From contig NZ_JAVHWZ010000002.1 of NCBI RefSeq assembly GCF_035607555.1, positions 602,635 through 666,634 of the forward strand: 64,000 nt of DNA, written 5' to 3'. The translations under genes were made by a program, and so were the position numbers. Every line of letters starts with the position of its first letter. Position 1 is the stretch's first letter. A model generated the notes under the pieces. The model had not been told where the DNA came from. It was given only the letters and a program-made list of their open reading frames with translations, and searched no databases. This document shows positions 18,819 through 28,515 of the stretch, piece by piece. This DNA is from Candidatus Bealeia paramacronuclearis. Lineage in GTDB: Bacteria > Pseudomonadota > Alphaproteobacteria > UBA9655.

Positions 18819-19595
18819 CTAACCTTTAACTCCGGCCATGGCGATCTGCCCTCGTTCCCCATGAAAATAGGATTGAATCCAGGGATCTTGATTGTGCATT
18901 AATTCATGGAGTGTGCCAATCACCATCTTTTTATGAAGGATAACACCAATCCGATCGCATAAAATCCGCAGCGAATCTAAATCGTGGGTCACCATGACAA
19001 TTGTAAGACCTAAAGTCTTTCTTAACGTTAGTATAAGTTGATCAAAACTTGCGGCTGCAATGGGATCCAAACCTGCAGTAGGCTCATCTAAAAATAGAAT
19101 TTTTGGGTCTGCGGCAAGAGCCCGCGCAAGTGAGGCACGCTTGATCATGCCTCCAGAAAGTTCACGCGGATATTTATAAAAATCACTTTCTTGAAGCCCC
19201 ACCATCTTAAGTTTAATCATCGCCATATTCTCAGCAATTTGAGGAGGTGTTTTTAAAAGCTCGAGAATGGGGACTTGAATATTTTCTCCTACCGTAAGAG
19301 AGCTAAAAAGGGCTCCACTTTGAAAAAGCACCCCCCATGAAAGTTGCAAACGATCCTGTGTAATTTTCTCCATCGACTCAATGGATTTCCCAAGTACTTC
19401 GATTTTTCCCTGCGCTATGGGATTGAGGCCTAAAATAGTTCTCAAAAGAACAGATTTTCCAGCGCCCGATCCCCCCACAATTCCAAAAATCTCTTGGGGG
19501 AAAATTTCCATATGCAAATGATGGTGGATGACAGTACGACCAAACTTGGTTTCAAGATTCTCGATTTTAATGATTGGATTATAAGGTGGGTTCAT
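18819..19595 (-). CDS. mlaF: ABC transporter ATP-binding protein, MlaF-type
   Basis: The 258-residue ATPase powers the lipid transporter. Walker A is GGSGAGKSVLLRTI, the signature is LSGGMIKRASLARALA and Walker B is ILFLDEPTAGLDPIAA; the MlaF-type GGMIKR form of the signature supports the Mla assignment over generic importers. It lies 2 bp after mlaE and 3 bp before mlaD, so the genes are cotranscribed and probably translationally linked. Confidence 0.92.
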   Translation of the reverse strand: MNPPYNPIIKIENLETKFGRTVIHHHLHMEIFPQEIFGIVGGSGAGKSVLLRTILGLNPIAQGKIEVLGKSIESMEKITQDRLQLSWGVLFQSGALFSSLTVGENIQVPILELLKTPPQIAENMAMIKLKMVGLQESDFYKYPRELSGGMIKRASLARALAADPKILFLDEPTAGLDPIAAASFDQLILTLRKTLGLTIVMVTHDLDSLRILCDRIGVILHKKMVIGTLHELMHNQDPWIQSYFHGERGQIAMAGVKG

Positions 19596-19597
19596 CT

Positions 19598-20737
19598 TTA
19601 AACTCCCATTTGTGAGAAAAAGATGGAAAACAAAGCATCCGCCACAATCACTAGAAAGATGCTTTCCACAACCGCTTTTGTGGTGTGAAGACCTACACTT
19701 TCAGCGCCCCCGTCCACACGAAATCCTTCAAAACAACTCACAAGACCAATGGCAAAAGCAAAGACGGGCGCTTTGATAATTCCGATCCAAAAACTCCATT
19801 GCGTAATGGCACCTCCCAATTGTTTGAGATAAAGATCAGAACTGTACCCCATGGACCACACCACCCAAACACCCCCGCCCAAAAGACCTGCGACATCGGC
19901 AAGGAACGCCAGAAAAGGCATAATACAAATAAGGGCTAACATCCTGGGAAGAACTAAATATTCAAGAGGATTAAGACCAAAAACATTCATGGCATCCACT
20001 TCTTGATTAATTTTCATAATCCCGAGTTCAGCCGTGATCGCACTTCCCGTTCGGCCTGCTACAACAATAGCTGCAAGCAAAATTCCAGCTTCTCTGACAA
20101 TGGAGAGCCCCACTAGATTAATCGTATAAATATCCGCTCCAAATTTATGGAGTTGCTCCTCGCCCTGATAGGCAAAGACAAATCCGATCAAAAAAGAAAT
20201 AACCGCAATAATGGGAATGGAATTGACCCCTATTCGTTCCATATGCACGAAAAAAGGGACCAACTTGATCCGTTTGGGACTCAAGAAAGATTTAAAAAGT
20301 GCAATGACAACATGACCTAGAAATTCCAGCAATTCATAAGCCAAAGTCCCCACTTCAATGGTTGACTTACCCATTCGCTCAATGAGATCCAAAAAGAAGC
20401 GATTTGGGGTATGTTTGACAGTGCGATCCGGAAGATAACCTTGGATGCAGTCCATCAAAGACGATAAAAGAAGCGGCATTCCGTCAAGGGTATATGTAAT
20501 GTTTTTTTTCTGGAGGACTTCAAGGATTTCATGAAAAACCCACGCACCAGTCGTATCGGAGGATTCGAAATTTACCCAAATAAACTTGACATTCAAATTG
20601 GATTTCAGTGTTTTTACTTTTCTAAAGCATGATTCGAGTGTTTGCGCATGGGCAAGACTCCACTCTCCGCCTATATTTAAAGTCACAACTTCGGCAGTAT
20701 CATACTGGATTTCGAGTGAGGGCGATGCGTTTTTCAT
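19598..20737 (-). CDS. mlaE: MlaE-type ABC permease fused to an N-terminal STAS (MlaB-like) domain
   Basis: The product has a STAS-like domain at about residues 5-110 (IQYDTAEVVTLNIGGEWSL, then VNFESSDTTGAWVFHEIL) followed by the MlaE permease domain with about five to six membrane helices and the family segments TGSAITAELGIMKINQEVDA and GVWVVWSMG. In E. coli MlaB and MlaE are separate; here they are one chain, a common alphaproteobacterial form. ATG at 20737 is preferred because AAAGGA lies just upstream; an ATG at 20752 would add five residues. Divergent from aroK. Confidence 0.9.
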   Translation of the reverse strand: MKNASPSLEIQYDTAEVVTLNIGGEWSLAHAQTLESCFRKVKTLKSNLNVKFIWVNFESSDTTGAWVFHEILEVLQKKNITYTLDGMPLLLSSLMDCIQGYLPDRTVKHTPNRFFLDLIERMGKSTIEVGTLAYELLEFLGHVVIALFKSFLSPKRIKLVPFFVHMERIGVNSIPIIAVISFLIGFVFAYQGEEQLHKFGADIYTINLVGLSIVREAGILLAAIVVAGRTGSAITAELGIMKINQEVDAMNVFGLNPLEYLVLPRMLALICIMPFLAFLADVAGLLGGGVWVVWSMGYSSDLYLKQLGGAITQWSFWIGIIKAPVFAFAIGLVSCFEGFRVDGGAESVGLHTTKAVVESIFLVIVADALFSIFFSQMGV

Positions 20738-20803
20738 TTTATCCTTTTGCATAAAAATGAATTATCCTATAAAATCAGCCACAATAAAAGAGATAATGGA
20801 GAT

Positions 20804-21361
20804 ATGACAAAAAAACCCATCAGATATTCCGCAAACCTCGTTATCCCTAAAACCGTCGTTCTTGTCGGTATGATGGGAGCGGGAAAGAGCAGCATTGGCT
20901 GGAGACTTGCTAAAAAATTAGGGGTGGAATTCCACGACTCCGACCAAGAAGTCGAGCGGGCTGCCGGATGCACCGTCAATGATATTTTTGAAACTTGGGG
21001 TGAAAAAGCGTTTCGCGATGCCGAACGCCGCGTCATTCAACGCCTTTTGAGCGAACCCACCCAGGTCATTTCCACGGGGGACGGCGCCTTCATCGACGAT
21101 GATATTCGAGCCCTTATTAACGGCAAAGCTATTTCAGTATGGTTGCGCGCCAATCCTGATATTTTACTCGAGCGCGTTGTCAGACGTGATACACGCCCCC
21201 TTCTTCATGAAGGGGATCCCAAAGAAATTCTCGAGGGGATGATTGAAAAACGCTATCCCATTTATAGTGAGGCCAATATTATTGTTGATAGTAACGACGA
21301 TGCCCATGACGCCACTGTTGAGCGCGTAATGGAATCGCTTAAGGACTATGTATACGATTAA
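20804..21361 (+). CDS. aroK: Shikimate kinase
   Basis: AroK phosphorylates shikimate at the 3-OH in the chorismate pathway. The 185-residue product has the P-loop GMMGAGKSSIGWRLAKKL, the shikimate-binding DSDQEVE, and the lid region RRDTRPLL. The family's usual GGG appears as TGDGAFID. ATG at 20804, with GGAG just upstream, is chosen; the open frame extends 19 codons further 5' but that part is not family-like. aroB, which often follows aroK in proteobacteria, is missing: the next gene begins 3 bp later and encodes a CBS-domain protein. Confidence 0.9.
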   Translation: MTKKPIRYSANLVIPKTVVLVGMMGAGKSSIGWRLAKKLGVEFHDSDQEVERAAGCTVNDIFETWGEKAFRDAERRVIQRLLSEPTQVISTGDGAFIDDDIRALINGKAISVWLRANPDILLERVVRRDTRPLLHEGDPKEILEGMIEKRYPIYSEANIIVDSNDDAHDATVERVMESLKDYVYD

Positions 21362-21364
21362 GCG

Positions 21365-22645
21365 ATGAGCATTATATCCCTCATTCTCACTTTCATTATT
21401 GTTCTGCTCCTCGTCGGCCTTTCGGGTGTCTGCGCAGGATCGGAAGCTGCGATTTTATCGGCCTCCCGAATTCGCCTTCATCATTTAGCGAAAAAAGGAA
21501 ACCCTCGGGCGTCCATTATTCTTGAAATTCAAAAAAGTTTAGGGGCTTTTATCAGCGCCCTTCTTTTTGTCAATACCTGGCTAAACATTGCGGTCACAGC
21601 ACTTGTGACAAGCATTATGACCGAGGCTTTTGGTCCTGTGGGTGCGGTTTATGTCATTCCCATCATGGGATTTTTAATTACGATTTATGCAGAAGTTCTA
21701 CCAAAAATTTATATCTATAATGATCCCGAACGATCCGTGATGGCATTGGCGCCCATCTTCAAACCCTTTTATATGATTTTTTCTCCCATTACCCAATTTA
21801 TAGATAAAATCGCAAGACTCTCACTGCGACTTGTGGGAATGAATGGCGCTTCTGAAAACCAAGAGGACTCCTCCCAAGAGGATCTTCGCGGCGCCATTGA
21901 TCTTTATGGCGGCCCCAATGTGCAAACGCGCCATGAACGCGCCATGCTCAGAAGCATCTTGGATTTAGCTGATGTTGAAGCGTCTGAAATTATGACTCAC
22001 CGCAAAAAAATGCTCATGTTGGATGCGAGCCTTCCGCCGGATCAAATTGTCGACAAAGTCTTAAGTGCACCGTACACACGGATTCCCATTTGGAAAGATC
22101 AAATGGATAACATCATTGGAGTTCTTCACACGAAGGATCTTTTGCGGGCTGTAAGATCCCTAAAAGGTGATCTCACTAAATTTGATATTACAAAAATTGC
22201 AAGTCCCGCTTGGTTTATTCCTGCAACAACAACTCTTTTTGCCCAGCTTGAGGCCTTTCGTGAGCGTCGAGAGCACTTTGCACTCGTAGTTGATGAATAT
22301 GGGGATCTGGAGGGCATGCTCACACTTGAAGATATTCTTGAGGAAATTGTGGGTGAGATCGTTGATGAACACGATGTGGAACTTCCAGGAGTCCGACTCA
22401 CACCAGAGGGCTCCTATCTTGTGGACGGATCAGTCACCATTCGAGATCTAAATCGCCTTTTTGATTGGAATTTATCCGATGAGCATGCCTCCACCATTGC
22501 AGGACTGATTTTGCAAGAAACCAAGCAAATCCCAGAGGTCGGACAGACATTTATGATCCATGGATTTAGGGTAGATATTTTAAGGCGCCAACGTCATCAA
22601 ATCACCCAAGTAAAATTAACCCCTCCTATTCATACCGCAGAATAA
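21365..22645 (+). CDS. CorC/HlyC-type (CNNM) membrane protein with CBS domains
   Basis: The 426-residue product has an N-terminal DUF21/CNNM membrane domain (about residues 1-180, with CAGSEAAILSASRIRLH), a CBS pair (about 200-330; IMTHRKKMLMLD and VVDEYGDLEGMLTLEDILEEI) and a C-terminal CorC_HlyC domain. This family is linked to magnesium/cobalt efflux; the older name hemolysin is misleading. It lies 3 bp after aroK and is therefore probably cotranscribed with it, as in many alphaproteobacteria. Confidence 0.9.
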   Translation: MSIISLILTFIIVLLLVGLSGVCAGSEAAILSASRIRLHHLAKKGNPRASIILEIQKSLGAFISALLFVNTWLNIAVTALVTSIMTEAFGPVGAVYVIPIMGFLITIYAEVLPKIYIYNDPERSVMALAPIFKPFYMIFSPITQFIDKIARLSLRLVGMNGASENQEDSSQEDLRGAIDLYGGPNVQTRHERAMLRSILDLADVEASEIMTHRKKMLMLDASLPPDQIVDKVLSAPYTRIPIWKDQMDNIIGVLHTKDLLRAVRSLKGDLTKFDITKIASPAWFIPATTTLFAQLEAFRERREHFALVVDEYGDLEGMLTLEDILEEIVGEIVDEHDVELPGVRLTPEGSYLVDGSVTIRDLNRLFDWNLSDEHASTIAGLILQETKQIPEVGQTFMIHGFRVDILRRQRHQITQVKLTPPIHTAE

Positions 22646-22648
22646 GAT

Positions 22649-22671
22649 CCACAGGGGAAAAACCCCTGCGG
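22649..22671. terminator. Hairpin between convergent CBS-protein gene and rne
   Basis: CCACAGGGG pairs with CCCCTGCGG across a five-base A loop, with one mismatch. It sits in the 61-bp gap between two convergent genes and could act as a terminator for either strand; the following T-rich tract on the plus strand is weak. Confidence 0.5.
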
Positions 22672-22706
22672 AATGTTTATTATACACCTAAGGATTCAAT
22701 GATCGC

Positions 22707-24971
22707 TTATTCTCCACCTTCAATAAGGCGCTGCCACCACCCTTTACGAGAAGCAGCCTGTTGAGCTGCCTTTGGAGTTTTCGGCTTTTCAGAAGACACA
22801 GCTGGACTTTGAGGTGCATTTTCCCTTGATTTGGTGGGCGCTGAAGGCATCACAGGTTTTGGAACGTCTGAAGAGGCTGCGCGGATTTTAAAATCTTGTG
22901 TGGGAGCACTAACCGTATTTTGAGGACTGGTTGATTCCAAAGAAGCGGGAGCGCCCTCTCCTTGAGCCGCAACAGCCCCGTCACGACGCGGCCCTTTACG
23001 ACCGCGCCTTCCATAGCGGGACTTTCTAGGCCGCTGAAAATCACGCTGGCCCTCTGTCATTGGTTCAAATGGAGACGTTTCTGAAGTTTCAGAAGTCACA
23101 ACAGGGGAAGACTCTACGGGCTGCGCAACAGTTGGAGAAGGCGTTGCCGGAGGCAGGGGCCTTTGATTCTCAGGACGACGGGGCTGAGGAGGTCTGTTAT
23201 GCGGACGTCGTTGAGGATTTCTGTGACTTGGCTGCTGGAAAACTTCTGGAGCAAGAACTTCCTCATCCTCTTTTTCGTCCTTTAGAATCGAAGCCACTTC
23301 AGGAACGGCCGTAGTTATGGGTTGAAGCGTTCGGAGCCTCTCAATTCTAAAGTCTGGAGGAATTAAACTATCGTCACGGGAAAGCATCACTCGCAATCCC
23401 ATTCGATTTTCAAGCTCGAGTAAATTCGCACGTTTTTGGTTCAAGACATAAAGGGCAATTGCAGTTGGAACAAAAACATTCACTTCTTGAGAACGTTTTG
23501 AAGTGGCCTCTTCCTCAAGGCTGCGCAAAAGATGAAGGGCTGAGGATTCCACAGAGCGCACCATTCCGGTTCCGCGACAATGATAACAGGGTGTACTCGT
23601 TGATTCCAAAATATTGGGACGCAGGCGCTGACGCGAGAGCTCCAAAAGTCCAAAAGGACTAATCCGACCCACTTGAACACGGGCTCGATCAAAACGCATC
23701 GCGTCTTTGAGTTTGCGCTCAACTGCCTCATTATTACGGTTTTCGTCCATATCAATAAAGTCAATGATGACAAGGCCGGCCAAATCCCGAAGGCGCAATT
23801 GACGGGCCACTTCTTCAGCGGCTTCTAAGTTGGTTTTGTAAGCAGTTTCTTCAATGTGACGCTCACGGGTGGCTTTTCCAGAGTTCACGTCAATGGCGAC
23901 AAGAGCTTCCGTTGTTCCAAAAACCAAATAACCTCCGGATTTCAAGGTGACGATGGGGTTATAAATCGCATCAATCTGGCGCTCGATTCCAAATTTTGTA
24001 AAAAGAGGCACATTGTTTTGTTCATAGTGCTGTATTTTTTTGACATGACTTGGCATCAACGCCTTCATGAGAGATTTGGCCATTTTGTGACCTTCATCAC
24101 CTTCGATGATAACTTCATCGATATCCCGCGTGTATTGATCACGGAGCGCTTTTTTAATGATGTCGCCTTCTTCATGGACCAAGCACGGCGCAATGGAGCT
24201 GAGAGTTTTCTCACGAATTTCTTGCCACAATTTCACCAGATAATCGCAATCGCGTTTAATCTCAGGTTTTGTCCGCTCAATCCCTGCAGTTCTTACAATA
24301 AGAGCCATATTGGGAGCTAAATTCAGCTCTTCAATAATACTCTTTAAGCGTTTTCGATCTTTGACATTCGTGATCTTACGAGAGATTCCACCGCCACGCA
24401 ATGCATTGGGCATTAAAACGCAATAACGACCGGCCAAGGAAAGATAACTCGTAAGTGCAGCACCTTTGCCGCCCCGTTCTTCTTTTACGACTTGGACCAA
24501 CATAATTTGGCGACGCTTGATGACTTCTTGGATTTTATATTGGCGAAGGGGTTTTGCGCGCTTGGGTTGTGTTTCAACTTCTTCGATATCCTCACCCCCC
24601 AAAACCTCGACTTGTCCAGGTTGAGGTTGGGAGATTTCAGGCTCTTCTTTTTCGTCCTCAACGTCAATCTCAATCGTATTTTCGGGCGCAAGGGCGGCCT
24701 CAAGAAGGGCATCACGATCTTCAATGGGGATACGGTAATAATCAGGATGGATTTCAGAAAATGGTAAAAATCCATGACGATTTCCGCCAAATTCCACAAA
24801 GGCTGCCTGCAATGAAGGCTCAATACGGATAACCTTTGCAAGGTAAATATTGCCTTTTAATTGTTTTTTTGTGGTGGTCTCAAAATCATATTCATCAAGA
24901 CGGTCACCTTCTAAAATTGCCACGCGTATTTCTTCTTTATGCGCAGCATCGATTAGCATTTTCCGCGACAT
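22707..24971 (-). CDS. rne: Ribonuclease E
   Basis: RNase E is the central endonuclease of mRNA decay and rRNA/tRNA maturation. The 754-residue product has an S1 domain (GNIYLAKVIRIEPSLQAAFV), interrupted by an acidic insert at about residues 100-145 as in other alphaproteobacteria, the catalytic core with VIIDFIDMDENRN, the zinc-link pair in TPCYHCRGTGMV, and a Pro/Arg-rich C-terminal half (about 560-754) that normally scaffolds the degradosome. ATG at 24971 gives the usual MSRKMLIDA start; ATG 24986 and TTG 25010 are in-frame alternatives. A long upstream region may serve autoregulation. Confidence 0.94.
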   Translation of the reverse strand: MSRKMLIDAAHKEEIRVAILEGDRLDEYDFETTTKKQLKGNIYLAKVIRIEPSLQAAFVEFGGNRHGFLPFSEIHPDYYRIPIEDRDALLEAALAPENTIEIDVEDEKEEPEISQPQPGQVEVLGGEDIEEVETQPKRAKPLRQYKIQEVIKRRQIMLVQVVKEERGGKGAALTSYLSLAGRYCVLMPNALRGGGISRKITNVKDRKRLKSIIEELNLAPNMALIVRTAGIERTKPEIKRDCDYLVKLWQEIREKTLSSIAPCLVHEEGDIIKKALRDQYTRDIDEVIIEGDEGHKMAKSLMKALMPSHVKKIQHYEQNNVPLFTKFGIERQIDAIYNPIVTLKSGGYLVFGTTEALVAIDVNSGKATRERHIEETAYKTNLEAAEEVARQLRLRDLAGLVIIDFIDMDENRNNEAVERKLKDAMRFDRARVQVGRISPFGLLELSRQRLRPNILESTSTPCYHCRGTGMVRSVESSALHLLRSLEEEATSKRSQEVNVFVPTAIALYVLNQKRANLLELENRMGLRVMLSRDDSLIPPDFRIERLRTLQPITTAVPEVASILKDEKEDEEVLAPEVFQQPSHRNPQRRPHNRPPQPRRPENQRPLPPATPSPTVAQPVESSPVVTSETSETSPFEPMTEGQRDFQRPRKSRYGRRGRKGPRRDGAVAAQGEGAPASLESTSPQNTVSAPTQDFKIRAASSDVPKPVMPSAPTKSRENAPQSPAVSSEKPKTPKAAQQAASRKGWWQRLIEGGE

Positions 24972-25372
24972 CAAACGTAACTCCATAGTTGCCCTTCTTG
25001 GATTTGCCAAAAAAGGAGTGTTAGGCGTTTGATTCTAAAGAGATGAACAATATAAGAGAGAAGACCTAGGTGATCTCCCTACTTGCACGCGCGGAAAATA
25101 GGGGGGCGAACACTCGAAAAGAAAGGCCTCTCCTCAAGGAAAGATCATTTTTCAAGGTGTCGCAAGGACAGATGTCATTTTTAATATCGCGGCGCATTTT
25201 TCTTTTGTTCACAAAACTCTAGTTTCAAAACGCAATTCTTGAATCATCCTTTGGTCCGGGAAGAAAGACAAGGGAGCCACTGCTCCACCAAAGCTTCGCC
25301 ACACCAAAAGGTTTATGTTCAGTTGGCATCATAGCCTGATTGAAAAAAAATAACAATTCAATTTTGTGTAGT
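24972..25372 (-). promoter_or_regulatory. Upstream/leader region of rne
   Basis: Roughly 400 bp without a known gene precede rne. RNase E genes elsewhere have long structured leaders for autoregulation, so this may be one, but I did not identify a specific conserved hairpin. It also contains a 35-codon open frame on the same strand (25225-25332) described separately. Confidence 0.35.
25225..25332 (-). CDS. Possible 35-residue peptide upstream of rne
   Basis: A short open frame (ATGATG start, peptide beginning MMPTEHKPFGVAKLWWS and ending DDSRIAF) lies on the rne strand. The DNA also contains inverted repeats (GGAGC/GCTCC inside CCTTTGGT/ACCAAAAGG), so this could equally be a structured RNA or the coding face of an interspersed repeat. 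No good ribosome site is seen. Confidence 0.25.
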   Translation of the reverse strand: MMPTEHKPFGVAKLWWSSGSLVFLPGPKDDSRIAF

Positions 25373-25477
25373 GTAGGAGTTCATATAAAATGAGATTTAA
25401 GAGATCTCACGCCTTTGCAGCATATTCACAACCATATTCTTCAGCCCTCCTGAATCTCATTTTATATGAACTCTTAC
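25373..25477. repeat. MITE-like inverted-repeat element
   Basis: Two 25-bp arms (25373-25397 and 25453-25477) are reverse complements at 24 of 25 positions and enclose 55 bp of non-coding DNA. TA dinucleotides lie at both tips (25374-25375 and 25475-25476). The first bases after TA-N, GAGTTCATATA, are identical to the left end of the IS630 element at 43820, with the same one-base spacing. A non-autonomous IS630 derivative is the likely explanation. Confidence 0.7.
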
Positions 25478-25540
25478 AAAGTTGAGAAAACCCATTGCCT
25501 TTTTTGCGAGATTTGAGTTAAGTTGCCCCAATTGATTTGC

Positions 25541-25630
25541 GGAGAGGTGGCCGAGCGGTCGAAGGCGCACGATTGGAAATCGTGTATACGGTAAAACGTA
25601 TCGAGGGTTCGAATCCCTCTCTCTCCGCCA
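25541..25630 (+). tRNA. tRNA-Ser (anticodon GGA)
   Basis: A class II tRNA with a long variable arm. The acceptor 5' strand GGAGAGG pairs with TCTCTCC, the anticodon arm CACGAT-TGGAA-ATCGTG carries GGA, the variable arm is TATACGGTAAAACGTAT, and the T-arm is GAGGGTTCGAATCCCTC. Discriminator G and CCA are encoded. Confidence 0.95.
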
Positions 25631-25690
25631 GACCCTTTAGCCCTCCTGCTTTTTTTTTGCATTCGGCGAATTTTAAATTAACAGAAATTT

Positions 25691-25744
25691 GTCATCCTGA
25701 AAGAGCCACTCCCAAATGCAAGGGGACTCGTTTCTCAGGATTCT
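25691..25744. repeat. Short palindromic repeat fragment downstream of tRNA-Ser
   Basis: GTCATCCTGA at the left and TCTCAGGATTC at the right are roughly inverted, around a 30-bp spacer. This end structure resembles that of other palindromic repeats in the window, but the interior does not match them, so it is probably a different family or a decayed copy. Confidence 0.4.
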
Positions 25745-25761
25745 TTAAAATATTAACGCCC

Positions 25762-28473
25762 TTAAGCTAATGCTCTCTTTTTTTCTGAATTTCCAGATTT
25801 CAGCAAATTCCTCATCACATAAGGCAGGATTCCGCCGTGACTATAGTAAGAAACCTCATTTTCCGTATCAATGCGGCAAACAAGCGGAATTGTCTCCTTG
25901 CGACCGTCTTTTCGGGTAATGGTGCAGTTCAAAATCATCTTTGGCGTGATTCCGGCTTCAACACCTTGAATATCAAAAGTCTCTGTCCCCTCAAGACCCA
26001 AAGACCTATGTGTCATACCTTTTGTGAAAACAAGAGGCAAAATTCCCATACCCACAAGATTAGATCTGTGAATGCGCTCAAAACTTTCCGCAATCACCGC
26101 CTTAACGCCCAAAAGAGCGGTACCTTTGGCTGCCCAATCGCGAGAAGAGCCTGTGCCATATTCTTTTCCAGCAATAATTACAAGGGGGATTCCTGCCTCT
26201 TGATAGCGCATAGATGCGTCATAAATGGGAAGAATTTCGTCGTCCAAAACATTGCGCGTAAAACCGCCAGTAATATCATGCAGCATTTCATTTTTAAGGC
26301 GAATATTAGCAAACGTTCCTCGCATCATCACCTCATGGTTCCCACGACGGGATCCATAGGAGTTAAAGTCCACACTCTGAACATCATGAGACAAAAGATA
26401 AAGTCCGGCAGGGCTGTCTTTTTTAATACTCCCTGCAGGTGAAATGTGGTCCGTTGTGACACTGTCTCCCAAAATTGCAAGAACACGTGCGCTCTTGATA
26501 TCTTGAGGATCTGTGGGTGTTTGTGCCATATTTGTAAAATAAGGCGGATTTTTAACATAAGTGCTTTTGGGTTCCCAATTAAATGTCAGGCCAGCCTCAA
26601 CGGATAAGCTTTTCCATTCTGTATCACCTTCAAAAACATTCTTATATCGATCGGCATACATCTTTGGTGTTAAAGAAGATTTCATAACGGATTGAATTTC
26701 TAGAGAAGAAGGCCAGATGTCTTTTAAATAAACGGGCTTTCCATCTTTATCCGTTCCCAAAGGCTCCACAGTCAGGTCAACGAGAGTCGACCCCGCTAAA
26801 GCATAGGCCACAACCAAAGGCGGAGAGGCTAAATAATTGAGTTTGACTTGAGGATGAATTCTACCTTCAAAATTTCGGTTTCCGGACAAAACGGCTGCCA
26901 CGGTGAGCTCATGATAATCAATCGTTTGGGCAATGGCCAAAGGAAGAGGTCCTGAGTTTCCAATACATGTCGTGCAACCGTATCCCACAAGTTCAAATCC
27001 CAAAGCATCGAGATCTTTTTGCAATCCTGCCGCTTTTAAATAATCGGTAACGACTTGGCTTCCTGGTGCTAAAGACGTCTTGACCCAGGGTTTGCGGGTG
27101 AGTCCTTTTTCTCTGGCTTTTTTCGCCAAAAGCCCTGCCCCAATCATGACAGCCGGATTGGAGGTGTTGGTACAGCTTGTAATTGCTGCAATCACAACAT
27201 CCCCATGACCAATGGTATATTCCCCTTCTTCGACTTCATAGCGTTTTTGAGGATCTGACTTTTTATTATCGTTCATAAGCGCTGAGAGAATGGAGGCGGG
27301 AACATCATCTAATTTGACTTTATCTTGGGGACGCTTGGGTCCGGCAAGACTTGAGTCAACATCTTCAAGATTGAGAAAAACCGTATCTGTAAATATAGGG
27401 TCTACTTTTGCGTCTCGCCAGAGACCTTGCTCCTTGGCATAAGCTTCCACCAAAGCAATCCGATCGCGATTCCGTCCTGTAAAGGCCAAATAATCGAGAG
27501 TTTCTTGATCTATGGGGAAAATACCACAGGTGGCCCCATATTCAGGTGCCATATTGGCAATGGTAGCTCTATCGGCAAGGCTTAAATGCGCAAGTCCTGG
27601 CCCATAAAATTCAACAAATTTACCAACTACGCCCTTTTCACGCAGCATTTGTGTGACGGTCAAAACCAAATCTGTTGCAGTGCGACCTTCGAGAAGTTGT
27701 CCTTCCAAACGAAATCCTACAACTTCGGGAATCAGCATGGAGACAGGTTGACCAAGCATTGCAGCCTCAGCTTCAATCCCACCCACACCCCATCCCAAAA
27801 CACCCAATCCATTGACCATAGTGGTATGGCTGTCTGTTCCTACAAGCGTATCCGGGTAGGCAAATGTTTCTCCGTTTTGGCTTGAGGTCCAAACAACTTG
27901 GGCCAAATACTCAAGGTTCACCTGATGACAAATCCCCGTTCCAGGAGGCACCACGCGGAAATTATTAAAGGCCTTTTGACCCCATTTTAGAAATTTATAT
28001 CGTTCTTGGTTGCGTTGGAATTCCAGTTCCACATTGCGTTTGAATGAATCTGCACGGCCAAAACTATCGACCATGACCGAGTGATCAATGACAAGATCTA
28101 CGGGCGCTAAAGGATTGATGAGAGAGGGATCCCCACCCATGGATTTCATGGCTTCCCGCATCGCGGCCAAATCCACAACTGCCGGAACACCTGTAAAATC
28201 TTGCATCAAAACGCGGGCGGGATTATAGGCGATTTCGTGATTTGAGGATTGAGCTTTGAGCCAACCTGCCAAGGCTTTTATGTCTTCGATTTTTACAGTA
28301 ACACCATCCTCATAGCGTAAAAGATTTTCGAGAAGAACTTTCAAACTATAAGGAAGGTGGGAAATATCTCCCAAGGTTTTTGAAGCTTCTTGAAGGGAGT
28401 AGTAGATGTACTTTTTCCCTCCAACTTCAAGTGTTTTTCGCGTTCTCAGTGAATCCAGAGCCTTGGCGGTCAT
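25762..28473 (-). CDS. acnA: Aconitate hydratase A
   Basis: AcnA isomerises citrate to isocitrate in the TCA cycle with a [4Fe-4S] cluster. The 903-residue product is full length for the AcnA/IRP1 type. Cluster ligands are visible in TSCTNTSNP and [14 protein letters not shown]. The C-terminal swivel domain has [17 protein letters not shown]. It is the usual long alphaproteobacterial form. Its start is about 40 bp from the tonB stop, on the same strand. Confidence 0.97.
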   Translation of the reverse strand: MTAKALDSLRTRKTLEVGGKKYIYYSLQEASKTLGDISHLPYSLKVLLENLLRYEDGVTVKIEDIKALAGWLKAQSSNHEIAYNPARVLMQDFTGVPAVVDLAAMREAMKSMGGDPSLINPLAPVDLVIDHSVMVDSFGRADSFKRNVELEFQRNQERYKFLKWGQKAFNNFRVVPPGTGICHQVNLEYLAQVVWTSSQNGETFAYPDTLVGTDSHTTMVNGLGVLGWGVGGIEAEAAMLGQPVSMLIPEVVGFRLEGQLLEGRTATDLVLTVTQMLREKGVVGKFVEFYGPGLAHLSLADRATIANMAPEYGATCGIFPIDQETLDYLAFTGRNRDRIALVEAYAKEQGLWRDAKVDPIFTDTVFLNLEDVDSSLAGPKRPQDKVKLDDVPASILSALMNDNKKSDPQKRYEVEEGEYTIGHGDVVIAAITSCTNTSNPAVMIGAGLLAKKAREKGLTRKPWVKTSLAPGSQVVTDYLKAAGLQKDLDALGFELVGYGCTTCIGNSGPLPLAIAQTIDYHELTVAAVLSGNRNFEGRIHPQVKLNYLASPPLVVAYALAGSTLVDLTVEPLGTDKDGKPVYLKDIWPSSLEIQSVMKSSLTPKMYADRYKNVFEGDTEWKSLSVEAGLTFNWEPKSTYVKNPPYFTNMAQTPTDPQDIKSARVLAILGDSVTTDHISPAGSIKKDSPAGLYLLSHDVQSVDFNSYGSRRGNHEVMMRGTFANIRLKNEMLHDITGGFTRNVLDDEILPIYDASMRYQEAGIPLVIIAGKEYGTGSSRDWAAKGTALLGVKAVIAESFERIHRSNLVGMGILPLVFTKGMTHRSLGLEGTETFDIQGVEAGITPKMILNCTITRKDGRKETIPLVCRIDTENEVSYYSHGGILPYVMRNLLKSGNSEKKRALA

Positions 28474-28515
28474 TGACTAGTTCTCCCCAATAGAAAAATA
28501 TTTTCACAAAGCTTA

